Source: Candidatus Dactylopiibacterium carminicum
GTDB lineage: Bacteria > Pseudomonadota > Gammaproteobacteria > Burkholderiales > Rhodocyclaceae
Direction of reading: 5' to 3'
DNA length: 64,000 bases
Assembly (NCBI RefSeq): GCF_014736495.1
Contig: NZ_MDUX01000012.1
Location: 1 to 64,000 of the forward strand
Shown here: piece after piece, positions 27,684 to 35,748 of the stretch
Position numbering within the stretch: position 1 is the stretch's first letter
Layout of the letters: each line of letters starts with the position of its first letter
Made by a program: the position numbers and the translations under genes
The notes under the pieces: generated by a model
Database searches by the model: none
What the model saw: the letters and a program-made list of their open reading frames with translations, nothing else
What the model was told of the DNA's origin: nothing

Positions 27684-28409
27684 TCAGGCTCCTTCACGCA
27701 TCAGCGAGCCCCAGCCCTCGATCCTTGCGGTGTCGACACCGCAGGCGCGCAGCATCTTCCACACCACGGTGCTGGTGGTGTCGTACACCGCGCAGCCGTA
27801 CTGCTTTTCCCAACGCTGCGCGAAGTGGGCGGAATACAGATTGGTGCAGTAGGGCACCACCACCTGCGGCGCGGCCCGGGCCACCTGCGCCACCTGGGCG
27901 TCGAGCGTGGCTTCGTCCACTTCGGCGAAGGCGAAGTTCTCGCTGATGGAAAGATGCGATTCGGCCACCACCCCGATGCCGGCCGCTGCGTAGTTGGCGG
28001 CGATGCGCCGCTGCACGTCCTCCAGATAGGGAGAAACGATGGCCATGCGCGTGAAGCCGCGCAGCGCCAGCAATTCATTGAGCGCCAGGATGGAGCTGGT
28101 GGCCGGGATGCCGGTGGCTTCGGTGATGCGCGCGCGCAGCAGGCGGTCGCTGTCGAAACCCAGCCAGCCGGCGGCGGTGCCACTCCAGCCGATCATGTCG
28201 ACGCGTGCATCGGCCAGCAGGCGGGCGGCGGCGAGGATCTTGCCGTCGTCGAACTGGCCCAGCGCGCCGTCGTCCAGCGCGATGCGGGTGACGGTGAAGC
28301 GCGAGAAATGCGCGCTCACGCCCGGCAGCTGCTGCAGCATGCCGCAGGTGAGCGGCTCCAGGGAGGTGTTCGAGGAGGGCGTGAGGATGCCCAGGCGGAT
28401 GCGTTTCAT
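27684..28409 (-). CDS. maleate isomerase / arylmalonate decarboxylase-fold protein (Asp/Glu racemase superfamily)
   Basis: 241 residues. P-S-S-N-T near residue 11, the A-I-V-S-P-Y strand near 123 and V-V-P-Y-C-T-N near 184 place it in the maleate cis-trans isomerase/arylmalonate decarboxylase branch. The C-terminal catalytic cysteine is present (Cys188), but the N-terminal position, normally a second cysteine in racemases and isomerases, reads G-W-S-G-T-A (residues 74-79). Single-cysteine members include arylmalonate decarboxylase, so decarboxylation is as plausible as isomerisation. It overlaps the upstream deaminase-like gene by ATGA and precedes the hydantoinase by one base, so it acts in the same pathway. 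Confidence 0.8.
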   Translation of the reverse strand: MKRIRLGILTPSSNTSLEPLTCGMLQQLPGVSAHFSRFTVTRIALDDGALGQFDDGKILAAARLLADARVDMIGWSGTAAGWLGFDSDRLLRARITEATGIPATSSILALNELLALRGFTRMAIVSPYLEDVQRRIAANYAAAGIGVVAESHLSISENFAFAEVDEATLDAQVAQVARAAPQVVVPYCTNLYSAHFAQRWEKQYGCAVYDTTSTVVWKMLRACGVDTARIEGWGSLMREGA

Positions 28410-29785
28410 GCCGTGATTTCCGTTCTCTTCGGGGGATAGGTGCGCAGGGGGCGCTCGCAGCGGCTCCAGGCCGCGCGGCAGGCTTCTTCTGCACGGGCGA
28501 TGGCTTCGGCCTCGTCGACCAGCACGCAGCGGCGGTTCTCGACCACCAGCCGGCCATCGACGATGACGTGTTCCACGTCGTGCCCGGCAGCGTTATGCAC
28601 CAGGGTGCCGACCGGATCGATGCAGGGCGTGAGATGCGCGGCGCGGGCATCGATGACAACCAGATCCGCCAAGCGGCCCGGCTCGATGCAGCCCAGCGCT
28701 TCGCCCTGGCCGAGCGCGGTGGCGCCTTGCAAGGTGGCCATGGCCAGCACGTCGCGCGGCTGCCAACGCTCGCTGACGTGCCCCTGCTGGATGCGGCCGA
28801 CCGCCAGTGCCCAGCGCATGGCTTCGATCATGTCGCCATGCATGGTGTCGGTGGCCAGGCTGAGCCGGGCGCCGGCCTGACGCAGCGCATGCGTCGGCGC
28901 GAAGCGGCCGGACACCGCATTGCCCAGCGGGATGTGCACCACCTGCTCGCCCGAGTCGGCCAGCAGCGCGATGTCCTCGTCGCTGACGTGAATGCAGTGG
29001 CCAGCGAGCAGATCCGGCGCCAGCAGGCCCAGGCGTTGCAGCAGTTCGACCGGCGAGCAGCCGTGACTGGCCTGGATCCAGTCCACCTCCTCCTGGCTCT
29101 GCGCCAGATGGGTGCTGATCACCAGCCCATGGCGACGCGCCAGCGCGGCCACGGCCTTGAGGAAATCCGGCGAACAGGTATCCGGCGCGTGCGCGGTGAG
29201 GTGCGCCTGCACACGGCCGCCGGCACAGCCATGCCAGCGGGTGACGAAATCCTCGGCTTCACGCAGCACGCGCTGCGCCCGCACAGGGTCGAAACGCCGT
29301 GCACCGGCCAGCACGGAGGCGAAATCCACGTCGTTCAGGCGCGGGCTGGCGAACAAGCGCACGCCGGTGTCGGCCATGCCGGGCACGATGTGGTCGGCGT
29401 GCACGAAGGAATCCACCAGCGTGGTGCAGCCGGACTTCAGCGCTTCGATGGCGCCGAGCCGCGAGAGCGCCGCGGCTTCGTCCGGCGTCAGTTGCGAAGC
29501 CTGCGGCAAGCCAGGTGTGTAGGACGGTGCAAAGCCCAGATCCGGCGCCACGCCACGCACGAAATTCAGCCCGGCGTGATAGTGCATGTTGATGAAGCCG
29601 GGGCTGACGATGCGCCCGGCAAGATCCAGCTCGCGGCGCGCGGGCATCGGCGCGCGCGTGCGGGAGAGCCACGCGATGCGCCCCCCGCGGATGCCGATCC
29701 AGGCCTGCGGCCAGCTCTCCAGCGCCGGGCCGACGCCGATGAGCTGCGCGCCGCCAAGCAGCAGGTCCAGTGTTTCGTCCTGCAT
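28406..29785 (-). CDS. amidohydrolase-superfamily deaminase (TRZ/ATZ, 8-oxoguanine/cytosine deaminase-like)
   Basis: 459 residues. The mononuclear-metal deaminase signature is visible: N-M-H-Y-H-A (first two His), I-S-T-H-L-A-Q-S (third His with the following E-E), A-G-H-C-I-H-V (fourth region) and A-T-D-T-M-H-G-D-M (metal Asp). The closest functional types are guanine/8-oxoguanine, cytosine or triazine aminohydrolases, which replace a ring amino group by oxygen. In this operon it would act before the hydantoinase, on an imported N-heterocycle. GAGGAG precedes the ATG at 29785. The exact substrate cannot be assigned. Confidence 0.86.
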   Translation of the reverse strand: MQDETLDLLLGGAQLIGVGPALESWPQAWIGIRGGRIAWLSRTRAPMPARRELDLAGRIVSPGFINMHYHAGLNFVRGVAPDLGFAPSYTPGLPQASQLTPDEAAALSRLGAIEALKSGCTTLVDSFVHADHIVPGMADTGVRLFASPRLNDVDFASVLAGARRFDPVRAQRVLREAEDFVTRWHGCAGGRVQAHLTAHAPDTCSPDFLKAVAALARRHGLVISTHLAQSQEEVDWIQASHGCSPVELLQRLGLLAPDLLAGHCIHVSDEDIALLADSGEQVVHIPLGNAVSGRFAPTHALRQAGARLSLATDTMHGDMIEAMRWALAVGRIQQGHVSERWQPRDVLAMATLQGATALGQGEALGCIEPGRLADLVVIDARAAHLTPCIDPVGTLVHNAAGHDVEHVIVDGRLVVENRRCVLVDEAEAIARAEEACRAAWSRCERPLRTYPPKRTEITA

Positions 29786-29795
29786 CGCAAGCTCC

Positions 29796-30581
29796 TCAGA
29801 CAGTGGCCGCGTCGGCGCGGGCCAGCGCGGATTCCTCACGGATCAACGCCAGGATGTGCCGCTTGTATTCGTTGAATTCGGCCGAAGTGGAGTCGCGCGG
29901 GCGCGGCAGGTCGAGCTTGATCAGCTCGCGGATGCGGCCCGGGCGGTGCGTCATCACCGCGATCTGCGAGCCCAGCACCAGGGCTTCGTCCACGCTGTGG
30001 GTGACGAACACCACGGTGCCCTGATGGCGCTGCCAGATGGCGACCAGCTCTTCCTGCATCTCCAGCTTGGTCTGCGCATCCAGCGCCGCGAAGGGCTCGT
30101 CCATCAGGATGACGGAGAAGTTGAGCAGCAGGGCGCGGGCGATGCCCACGCGCTGCGCCATGCCGCCGGAAAGCTCGGCGGGGTAGTGGTTCTCGAAGCC
30201 GGTGAGCTTGACCATGTCGATGAAGGGCTGGGCTGCTGCGCGCCGCTCCTCGGCCCCCTTGCCGGCGAGCTTGAGCGAGAAGGCGATGTTTTCCCACACC
30301 GGCAGCCAGGGCATCAGCGTGGCCTGCTGGAACACCATGCCGCGATCCGCGCCCGGGCCCAGCACCGGCTTGCCGCCGACGCTGACCGTGCCGCTGGTGG
30401 CCGACTCGAAGCCGGCGATCATGTTCAGCAGCGTGGATTTGCCGCAGCCGCTGGGGCCGAGCAGGCAGAGGAATTCATTGCTGTCGACGCTGAAACTCAC
30501 GTTGTCGATGCTCAGCAGTTCGGTGCCGCGCTTGCGGTCCTTGTAGATCTTGACGATGTCCTTGAGTTCGATGGACGCCAT
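29796..30581 (-). CDS. ABC transporter ATP-binding protein (TauB/SsuB/NrtD type)
   Basis: 261 residues. Walker A G-P-S-G-C-G-K-S-T, Q-loop F-Q-Q-A-T-L-M-P-W, signature L-S-G-G-M, Walker B V-I-L-M-D-E-P-F and the switch H in V-T-H-S-V. The L-M-P-W after the Q-loop is characteristic of the nitrate/sulfonate/taurine class of importer ATPases. It pairs with the permease and binding protein directly upstream and lies 10 bases before the deaminase gene, so the whole set probably imports the compound that the operon degrades. Confidence 0.93.
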   Translation of the reverse strand: MASIELKDIVKIYKDRKRGTELLSIDNVSFSVDSNEFLCLLGPSGCGKSTLLNMIAGFESATSGTVSVGGKPVLGPGADRGMVFQQATLMPWLPVWENIAFSLKLAGKGAEERRAAAQPFIDMVKLTGFENHYPAELSGGMAQRVGIARALLLNFSVILMDEPFAALDAQTKLEMQEELVAIWQRHQGTVVFVTHSVDEALVLGSQIAVMTHRPGRIRELIKLDLPRPRDSTSAEFNEYKRHILALIREESALARADAATV

Positions 30582-30592
30582 GTGCGCCTCCT

Positions 30593-31408
30593 TCAGTGAT
30601 TGCGGCCTTGCACGGTCTGCCCGTGCTGCCAGTGCAGGATGCGCGACATGAGCAGCTTGATCAGCCAGTCGGTGAGGAAACCGAGCAGGCCGATACTGAT
30701 CATCGCGGCGATGACCAGGTCATAGCGCAGGAAGTAGTAGGAATCCCACAGCACGTAGCCCAGACCGCTCTTCACGGCGACCATCTCGGCCGTCACGGTG
30801 AGCATCCAGGCCGAGCCGATGGCGATGCGCAGGCCGGCGAAGATGGATGGCAGCGCGGCCGGCAGCACCACGTAGCGCAGGATCTGCGCTTCACGCCCAC
30901 CCATCATGGCGGCGGCGCGGATCAGGTTGCGATCCACCGTCTTCACGCCATGGATGGCGTTCATCAGCACCGGGAAGAAGGCGCCGAGGAAGACCAGGAA
31001 GATGGCCGGCTTGTTGGCGATGCCGAACCAGATGATGGCCAACGGAATCCAGGAGACCGGCGGCACCGGGCGCAGCATCTGGATGGTGGGCTCGATGGTT
31101 TTCTCCACCCAGCGCCACCAGCCGATGGCCACGCCCAGCAGCACACCGCTCACCACCGCGATCGCATAACCCACGAAGACGCGCACACTGCTGGCCAAAG
31201 CGTCATGGATCCAGCGACCGGCATTGGCTTGCGAGGATTCATCGATGGAGAACACCCAGTCCGCCCAGGTACGGCAGACCGTCGAAGGCGCGGGCAACAG
31301 GGAGGGCGGCAGCCAGCCGGAGCGCGAGAAAATTTCCCACGCCACGATCAACAGCACCGGCACCCACAGACGATCGCGTTGCTCACGCAAGCTTGCAAGC
31401 CAATTCAT
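30593..31408 (-). CDS. ABC transporter permease (TauC/SsuC type)
   Basis: 271 residues with six predicted membrane helices. The EAA loop that contacts the ATPase is visible in the second half as R-A-A-A-M-M-G-G-R-E-A-Q-I-L-R-Y-V-V-L-P-A-A-L-P. The N-terminal W-L-P-P-S-L-L-P-A-P is typical of taurine/sulfonate permeases. It lies 11 bases before the ATPase gene and 20 bases after the binding-protein gene. Confidence 0.93.
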   Translation of the reverse strand: MNWLASLREQRDRLWVPVLLIVAWEIFSRSGWLPPSLLPAPSTVCRTWADWVFSIDESSQANAGRWIHDALASSVRVFVGYAIAVVSGVLLGVAIGWWRWVEKTIEPTIQMLRPVPPVSWIPLAIIWFGIANKPAIFLVFLGAFFPVLMNAIHGVKTVDRNLIRAAAMMGGREAQILRYVVLPAALPSIFAGLRIAIGSAWMLTVTAEMVAVKSGLGYVLWDSYYFLRYDLVIAAMISIGLLGFLTDWLIKLLMSRILHWQHGQTVQGRNH

Positions 31409-31428
31409 GGTCGTGATCCTCTCCTGCC

Positions 31429-32430
31429 TCAGTAACCGAGCTCGGTCTTGGGCTTGCCGGTCACGGCAGACAGGAAGCTGTAGTCCATGGCCTTGTCGAC
31501 CCCGGCCGACACGTCATTCGCCACATACTTCAGGTCCTTCATCATCACGGCGATGGCCTGGGCCGACTTGCGGTGCATGAAGTAGTCGGGATAGGCGTTC
31601 TTCAGCGCCTCGTTGGCCACGTTGGCATCCATCGCGGTGTACTTGTTGATCACCTCCACCCAGGCCTGGCGATCGCTCTTGAGCTTGTCCACCAGCTGCA
31701 CCACGGCGCCAACGGTGTCACGCACGGCCTGCGGCTTCTCCTTGATCACGTCGGAACGGGTGACGATCAGGTTGGTCAGGTTGCCGGCGGCCTGGTTGTA
31801 GGGCAGCGAGAAATGCTTGCCGACGCCGGACATGCGGATCTGCGAAGCAAAAGGCTCCACGGTACAGATCAGCTCGACCTCGCCACGCTGCAGCGCGGCC
31901 GCGTGATCGGAAGGGTTGGGAATGTTGATGAACTGCACATCCTTGTTCGGGTTGATGCCATGCAGCATCAGCTCACCGCGCATGTGGATGTCTTGCGCGT
32001 TGCCACGCGAGGCGGCCACGCGGAAAGGCTTGCCCTGCGCCTTGTAAATGGCGATCAGCTTCTTCAGCGCATCCCAGTCGTCCGCCTTCAGATCCACGCC
32101 CTTGGCGGTAAGGATCTCGGAGCCGCCATTGACCTGGCCGGAGATGGCGACCACGTCGAAGCCCTTGTCGAGCGCGGTGATGAAATGCAGGTAGGTGACC
32201 TGGGCAACGTCGATGCTCTTGGAGACCAGCGCGGTCAGCACGTCGTTGCCGGAATTGAAGTTGATCGCCTCGATCTTGGTGTTGCTGGAATACTCAGGCG
32301 TCAGTGCCATGGGCAGGCAGTGAGCGCACTTGGCGAAACCCAGCTTGACTTCGGACTTGCCCTGGGCGGCTGCGAGCCCCGGGGCGATCAGCGCCACCGA
32401 GAGGAGGAGGGGTGCGAATTTCTTGAACAT
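31429..32430 (-). CDS. NMT1/TauA-like periplasmic substrate-binding protein
   Basis: 333 residues with a signal peptide (L-L-S-V-A-L-I-A-P-G-L-A-A-A). The mature part begins V-K-L-G-F-A-K-C-A-H-C-L-P and then shows G-N-D-V-L-T-A-L and D-V-A-Q-V-T-Y, the pattern of NMT1/SsuA-type binding proteins for sulfonates, nitrate, pyrimidine precursors and similar organic compounds. A C-x-x-C pair near the mature N-terminus is unusual in this class and may form a disulfide. It is the first gene of the operon and is divergent from the GntR gene across an operator-rich spacer. Confidence 0.9.
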   Translation of the reverse strand: MFKKFAPLLLSVALIAPGLAAAQGKSEVKLGFAKCAHCLPMALTPEYSSNTKIEAINFNSGNDVLTALVSKSIDVAQVTYLHFITALDKGFDVVAISGQVNGGSEILTAKGVDLKADDWDALKKLIAIYKAQGKPFRVAASRGNAQDIHMRGELMLHGINPNKDVQFINIPNPSDHAAALQRGEVELICTVEPFASQIRMSGVGKHFSLPYNQAAGNLTNLIVTRSDVIKEKPQAVRDTVGAVVQLVDKLKSDRQAWVEVINKYTAMDANVANEALKNAYPDYFMHRKSAQAIAVMMKDLKYVANDVSAGVDKAMDYSFLSAVTGKPKTELGY

Positions 32431-32496
32431 GGCTACTCCGGTTCAAACAACAGGATTGCAAGGGGAGGAACAATCCGCCGATCAGCTCGCCACAGC

Positions 32497-32529
32497 TTTG
32501 TCACAAACATCAAAGCAGATTGTGACAAC
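32497..32529. promoter_or_regulatory. paired GntR-type operators on the operon side
   Basis: TTTGTCACAAA (32497-32507) and ATTGTGACAAC (32519-32529) have centres 22 bases apart, about two helical turns, so two dimers could bind the same face of DNA. The GT-n-AC core is similar to FadR-subfamily GntR sites. Confidence 0.6.
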
Positions 32530-32652
32530 GCATAGGCAAAAGATGTGCCAATCCTGTCAATCCCCGATTTCCGGGCATTCCGCCCCTTCCGGCAAACAAC
32601 ATGGCGCACGTCACTGGTGCATGACGCACCACACTGTCGCAAACAAACTGGT

Positions 32653-32665
32653 TTTTGTGACAAAA
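32653..32665. promoter_or_regulatory. perfect TTTTGTGACAAAA palindrome near the GntR gene
   Basis: A 13-base perfect palindrome about 85 bases before the GntR start, with the same core as the two sites on the operon side. Likely autoregulatory operator. Confidence 0.6.
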
Positions 32666-32749
32666 CAAATTGCGATGCGTGACAATCTTCCCCGCATACC
32701 CCTAGAATCCCTCCGCAACAAGGATCGTCCTGCCCTCACGCCCATCACC

Positions 32750-33478
32750 ATGTCCGAGAAAGCCCTCGCCCGCACCAGCCGGCGCTCCCCCCTGCCCTCC
32801 ACCGAAGCCGACGTCGGCGCCAGCGTCGATACGGTCTATGACCGCGTCGTTCAGGCGGTGATGGAGCATCGCCTGCCGCCGGGCACCAAGCTGGTCGAGG
32901 AAAAACTGGCGACGGTCTTCAGCATCACGCGCACCCGCGTACGCGAAGTGCTGCAGCGGCTGGCGCACGAAGGCCTGGTCAACGCCATCCCCAACCGGGG
33001 CTCCTTCATCGCCAGCCCCACCGTGGAAGAAGCGCGCCAGATCTTCGACGCGCGCCGCATCCTGGAGCCGGCGCTGGTGCGCCGCCTGGTGGCCGACGCC
33101 GACGCCGAGGACATCCAGCGCCTGCGCGCGCACGTAGCCGCCGAACGCCAGGCACGCGCCGAGGACGACCGCCGCGCGATCATCCGGCTCTCGGGCGAAT
33201 TCCACCTGCTGATGGCGGAAATGGTGGGCAACCCGCAGCTCACCCAGGTGATGCGCGAACTGGCCTCGCTGACCTGCCTGATCATCCTGCTCTACGACTC
33301 GCCGAACATGCCGGCCTGCCCCAACCATGAGCACAGCGAACTCATCGATGCCATCGAGACGCGCGACGAGGCACAGGCCGTGCGCTGCATCGTCGAGCAC
33401 CTGCAGCACATCGAGGAGACCCTGGACCTTTCCGGCGACGAAGGCCCCGAGATCGACCTCGAATCGATCTTCGCCTGA
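32750..33478 (+). CDS. GntR-family transcriptional regulator (FadR/FCD subfamily)
   Basis: 242 residues. The winged helix is seen as V-Y-D-R-V-V-Q-A-V-M-E-H-R-L-P-P-G-T-K-L, E-E-K-L-A-T-V-F-S-I-T-R-T-R-V-R-E-V-L and G-L-V-N-A-I-P-N-R-G-S-F-I; the C-terminal FCD effector domain carries F-H-L-L-M-A-E-M-V-G-N and N-H-E-H with a late H-L-Q-H-I-E, which supply the metal ligands usual in this domain. The ATG at 32750 gives the family length. It is divergent from the catabolic operon and most likely represses both directions from the shared palindromes until a pathway intermediate binds. Confidence 0.9.
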   Translation: MSEKALARTSRRSPLPSTEADVGASVDTVYDRVVQAVMEHRLPPGTKLVEEKLATVFSITRTRVREVLQRLAHEGLVNAIPNRGSFIASPTVEEARQIFDARRILEPALVRRLVADADAEDIQRLRAHVAAERQARAEDDRRAIIRLSGEFHLLMAEMVGNPQLTQVMRELASLTCLIILLYDSPNMPACPNHEHSELIDAIETRDEAQAVRCIVEHLQHIEETLDLSGDEGPEIDLESIFA

Positions 33479-33542
33479 GCGGCCGCACATGATTTCCTCT
33501 GCGTCATGCCGCCCCCTGATGCAGTTCAGTCAAAACATGGGG

Positions 33543-33575
33543 GTCATTCCGACGCAAGCCGGAATCCAGTGCTTC
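33543..33575. repeat. REP-like intergenic repeat
   Basis: GTCATTCCGACGCAAGCCGGAATCCAGTGCTTC-type sequence: ATTCC and GGAAT flank a short GC-rich centre. Sequences of this form (CATTCCCG...CGGGAATCCAG) recur in many betaproteobacterial genomes. It lies between the GntR and amidase genes. Confidence 0.65.
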
Positions 33576-33622
33576 CATACGCCTAATGTCAGCAGAAATT
33601 TGAGCAGACCCTGAAAAATCTC

Positions 33623-34986
33623 ATGCTCCACACCCTGCCCGCCACACGCATCGCCGCACTCTGCCGCAGCGGCGGACTGCGCGTACCCGACCTTGCCGAA
33701 GCGCTGTGCGCGCGCATCGCCGCGCTCGATCCCGTACTGAATGCCTTCGCCGATTTCGAGGCGGACTTCGTGCGCGCGCAGGCACAACACATCCAGTACC
33801 GCCTCGAGGCCGGCGAAGCGCTGCCGCTGGCCGGCGTGCCGGTGAGCGTGAAGGACAACCTGTGGGTGGGCGGCCGCCCGGCCAGCTGCGGCTCACACGT
33901 GTTCGCCGACTTCATCGCACCGCGCGACAGCTGGAGCGTGGCGCGCCTGCGCGAGGCCGGCGCACTGATCCTGGGGCTGACCAACTGCTCCGAATTCGCC
34001 TGCAAGGGCGTGACCAGCAGCCCGCTGCATGGCGACACCCGCAATCCCTGGAACACCGCGCTGACGCCCGGTGGCTCCTCCGGCGGCGCGCTGGCACACT
34101 GGCCACCGACTCCGGCGGCTCCACGCGGCGCCCGGCCGCACACACCGGGCTGGTTGGCTTCAAACCCACCACCGGCCGCATCCCGCACCCCTGGGGATTT
34201 GCCGACCCCACCCAGCCGCTCAACGCCATCGGCCAGATCGGCCGCAATGTGGCTGACGTACGCCTGATGTTCACCACCCTGGCCGGCCATCACGGCGGCT
34301 ATCCACTCGCCTCGCCCGCGCCATTGATAGAAGAAGCGCCCGCCCTGCGCATCGCCTGGTCACCCGACCTGGGCCTGGGCCATCCGCTGGACGCGGAAGT
34401 ACGTGCCTGCCTGGAAGGCGTCATCGCCCGCCTGCGTGACGCCGGCTGGCAGGTCGCCGATGCGGCCCCCGCCTGGCCGGCCCAGCTCGCCGACACCAAT
34501 CTGATGGCGCTGCAGCACGCCGGGCTGTACGAACTTTTCGGCGAGCGCCATCGCCATGACCCGCAATGCTTCGATCCGGCCATCGCCGCGCAGATCGAAG
34601 CCGGCGCCGACATCAGCGGCGCTGCCGTGGTGCGGCTGCAACTGCTGCGCGAACGCATCGTCGCGACCATGGCGGAATTCTTCGAGACGCACGACCTGCT
34701 GCTCTGCCCCACCGTACCCTGCGAACCCTGGCCGCTGGAACAGCTCGGCCCCGCGCACATCGGCGGCCTGCCCGCCGGCCCGCGCGGCCACGCCGTGTTC
34801 ACGCCGCTCTTCAATCACGCCGGCACTCCGGCGCTGTCGCTACCCTGCGGGCTCGGCACGCGGGGCCTGCCGCTGGGGCTGCAACTGGTCGGCCCGCGCT
34901 TCGCCGACCTGCGCGTGCTGGAGGCTGCCAGCCGTATCGAAGCCCTGCTGGGGCCTCTGCCCGCCTGCCCGCTGCTCACCCCCTGA
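33623..34986 (+). pseudogene. amidase-signature family hydrolase, disrupted in the catalytic signature
   Basis: The first frame (33623 to about 34090) encodes an amidase N-terminus with the catalytic Lys in V-S-V-K-D-N and the G-G-S-S-G-G-A signature. The second frame resumes as T-L-A-T-D-S-G-G-S-T, carrying the nucleophilic Ser, then G-L-V-G-F-K-P-T-T-G, and runs to 34986. Between the two, family members have about fourteen residues; here only about six remain and the frame changes, so roughly 25 bases appear lost. A CTGGC repeat at the junction (GCTGGCACACTGGCC) could have mediated the deletion. Unlike the other breaks in this window, one added base does not restore a normal protein. The intact enzyme would have hydrolysed an amide or carbamate, possibly a carbamoyl product of the neighbouring operon. 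Confidence 0.75.
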
Positions 34987-35000
34987 CGCCAGGAGCCGCC

Positions 35001-35744
35001 ATGAGACTGCTGATCATCAACCCCAACATCTCGCAGAGCGTGACCGAGCTGATCGAAGCCGAAGCCCGCCGCACGGCGGCAGCCGGCACCGAAATCACGA
35101 TGGCCACCGCCGCAGCCGGCGTGGCTTACATCGAGACACGTTTCGAAGCCCTGCTCGGCGCGCATGCCGCTGCCTGCATCGCCGGCGAGCGTGCCGGCAG
35201 CTATGACGCGCTGATCGTCGCCGCCTTCGGCGATCCGGGGCTGGCGGCACTGAAGGAAGCCCTGCCGGTGCCTGTGGTGGGCATGACGGAAGCCGCACTG
35301 ATGAGCGCCTGCCTGCTCGGCCAGCGATTCTCCATCGTCGCCATCTCGGCGCGCATCACCGCCTGGTATCGGGAAACGGTAGCCGCCAACGGCCTGCTGG
35401 ACCGCCTGGCCAGCATCCGCCACCTCGACCGCCCGCTGCGCGACGCCGGCAGCGTGCAGGAAGACCACGCCGCACGCCTGCTTGAACTATGCGAAGCCGC
35501 TGTGCGCGAAGACGGCGCCGACGTGATCATCCTCGCCGGCGCGCCGCTGGCCGGGCTCGCCCGCAGCGTGGCGGAGCGCCTGCCGGTACCGGTGGTGGAT
35601 GGCGTCTCCAGCGCCGTGCGCCATGCCGAGACACTGGTCGCGCTGGGGGTGCGCAAGGCCCGCGAAGGCAGCTTCGCACCACCGCCGGAAAAGCCCCGCG
35701 CCGGCCTGCCGGCCGGCATCGAGCGGCTGTTCCAAAGAGATTAA
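35001..35744 (+). CDS. hydantoin racemase-fold protein (Asp/Glu racemase superfamily) lacking both cysteines
   Basis: 247 residues. R-L-L-I-I-N-P-N-I-S at the N-terminus and A-A-F-G-D-P-G-L near residue 74 are typical of hydantoin/Asp racemases. In working racemases the first site reads A-C-F-G-D and the second I-L-G-C-A-G; here these are A75 and G180 (V-A-A-F-G-D and I-L-A-G-A-P), so both acid/base cysteines are absent. The rest of the fold, including P-V-V-G-M-T-E-A-A, is intact and in frame. It may bind rather than racemise its ligand, or catalyse a different step. It starts 14 bases after the amidase, with AGGAG before the ATG. Confidence 0.82.
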   Translation: MRLLIINPNISQSVTELIEAEARRTAAAGTEITMATAAAGVAYIETRFEALLGAHAAACIAGERAGSYDALIVAAFGDPGLAALKEALPVPVVGMTEAALMSACLLGQRFSIVAISARITAWYRETVAANGLLDRLASIRHLDRPLRDAGSVQEDHAARLLELCEAAVREDGADVIILAGAPLAGLARSVAERLPVPVVDGVSSAVRHAETLVALGVRKAREGSFAPPPEKPRAGLPAGIERLFQRD

Positions 35745-35748
35745 CGAC

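Larger units (their letters stand above)
32431..32749. promoter_or_regulatory. divergent promoter with repeated TTGTnACAA palindromes
   Basis: This 319-base spacer is AT-richer than its surroundings and separates the catabolic operon from the GntR gene. It contains three palindromes with a TTGTnACAA core (TTTGTCACAAA at 32497, ATTGTGACAAC at 32519, TTTTGTGACAAAA at 32653) and partial copies TGTCGCAAA (about 32635) and GTGACAA (about 32679). Two sites lie on the operon side and one or more on the GntR side. No open reading frame in it looks real. Confidence 0.75.
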
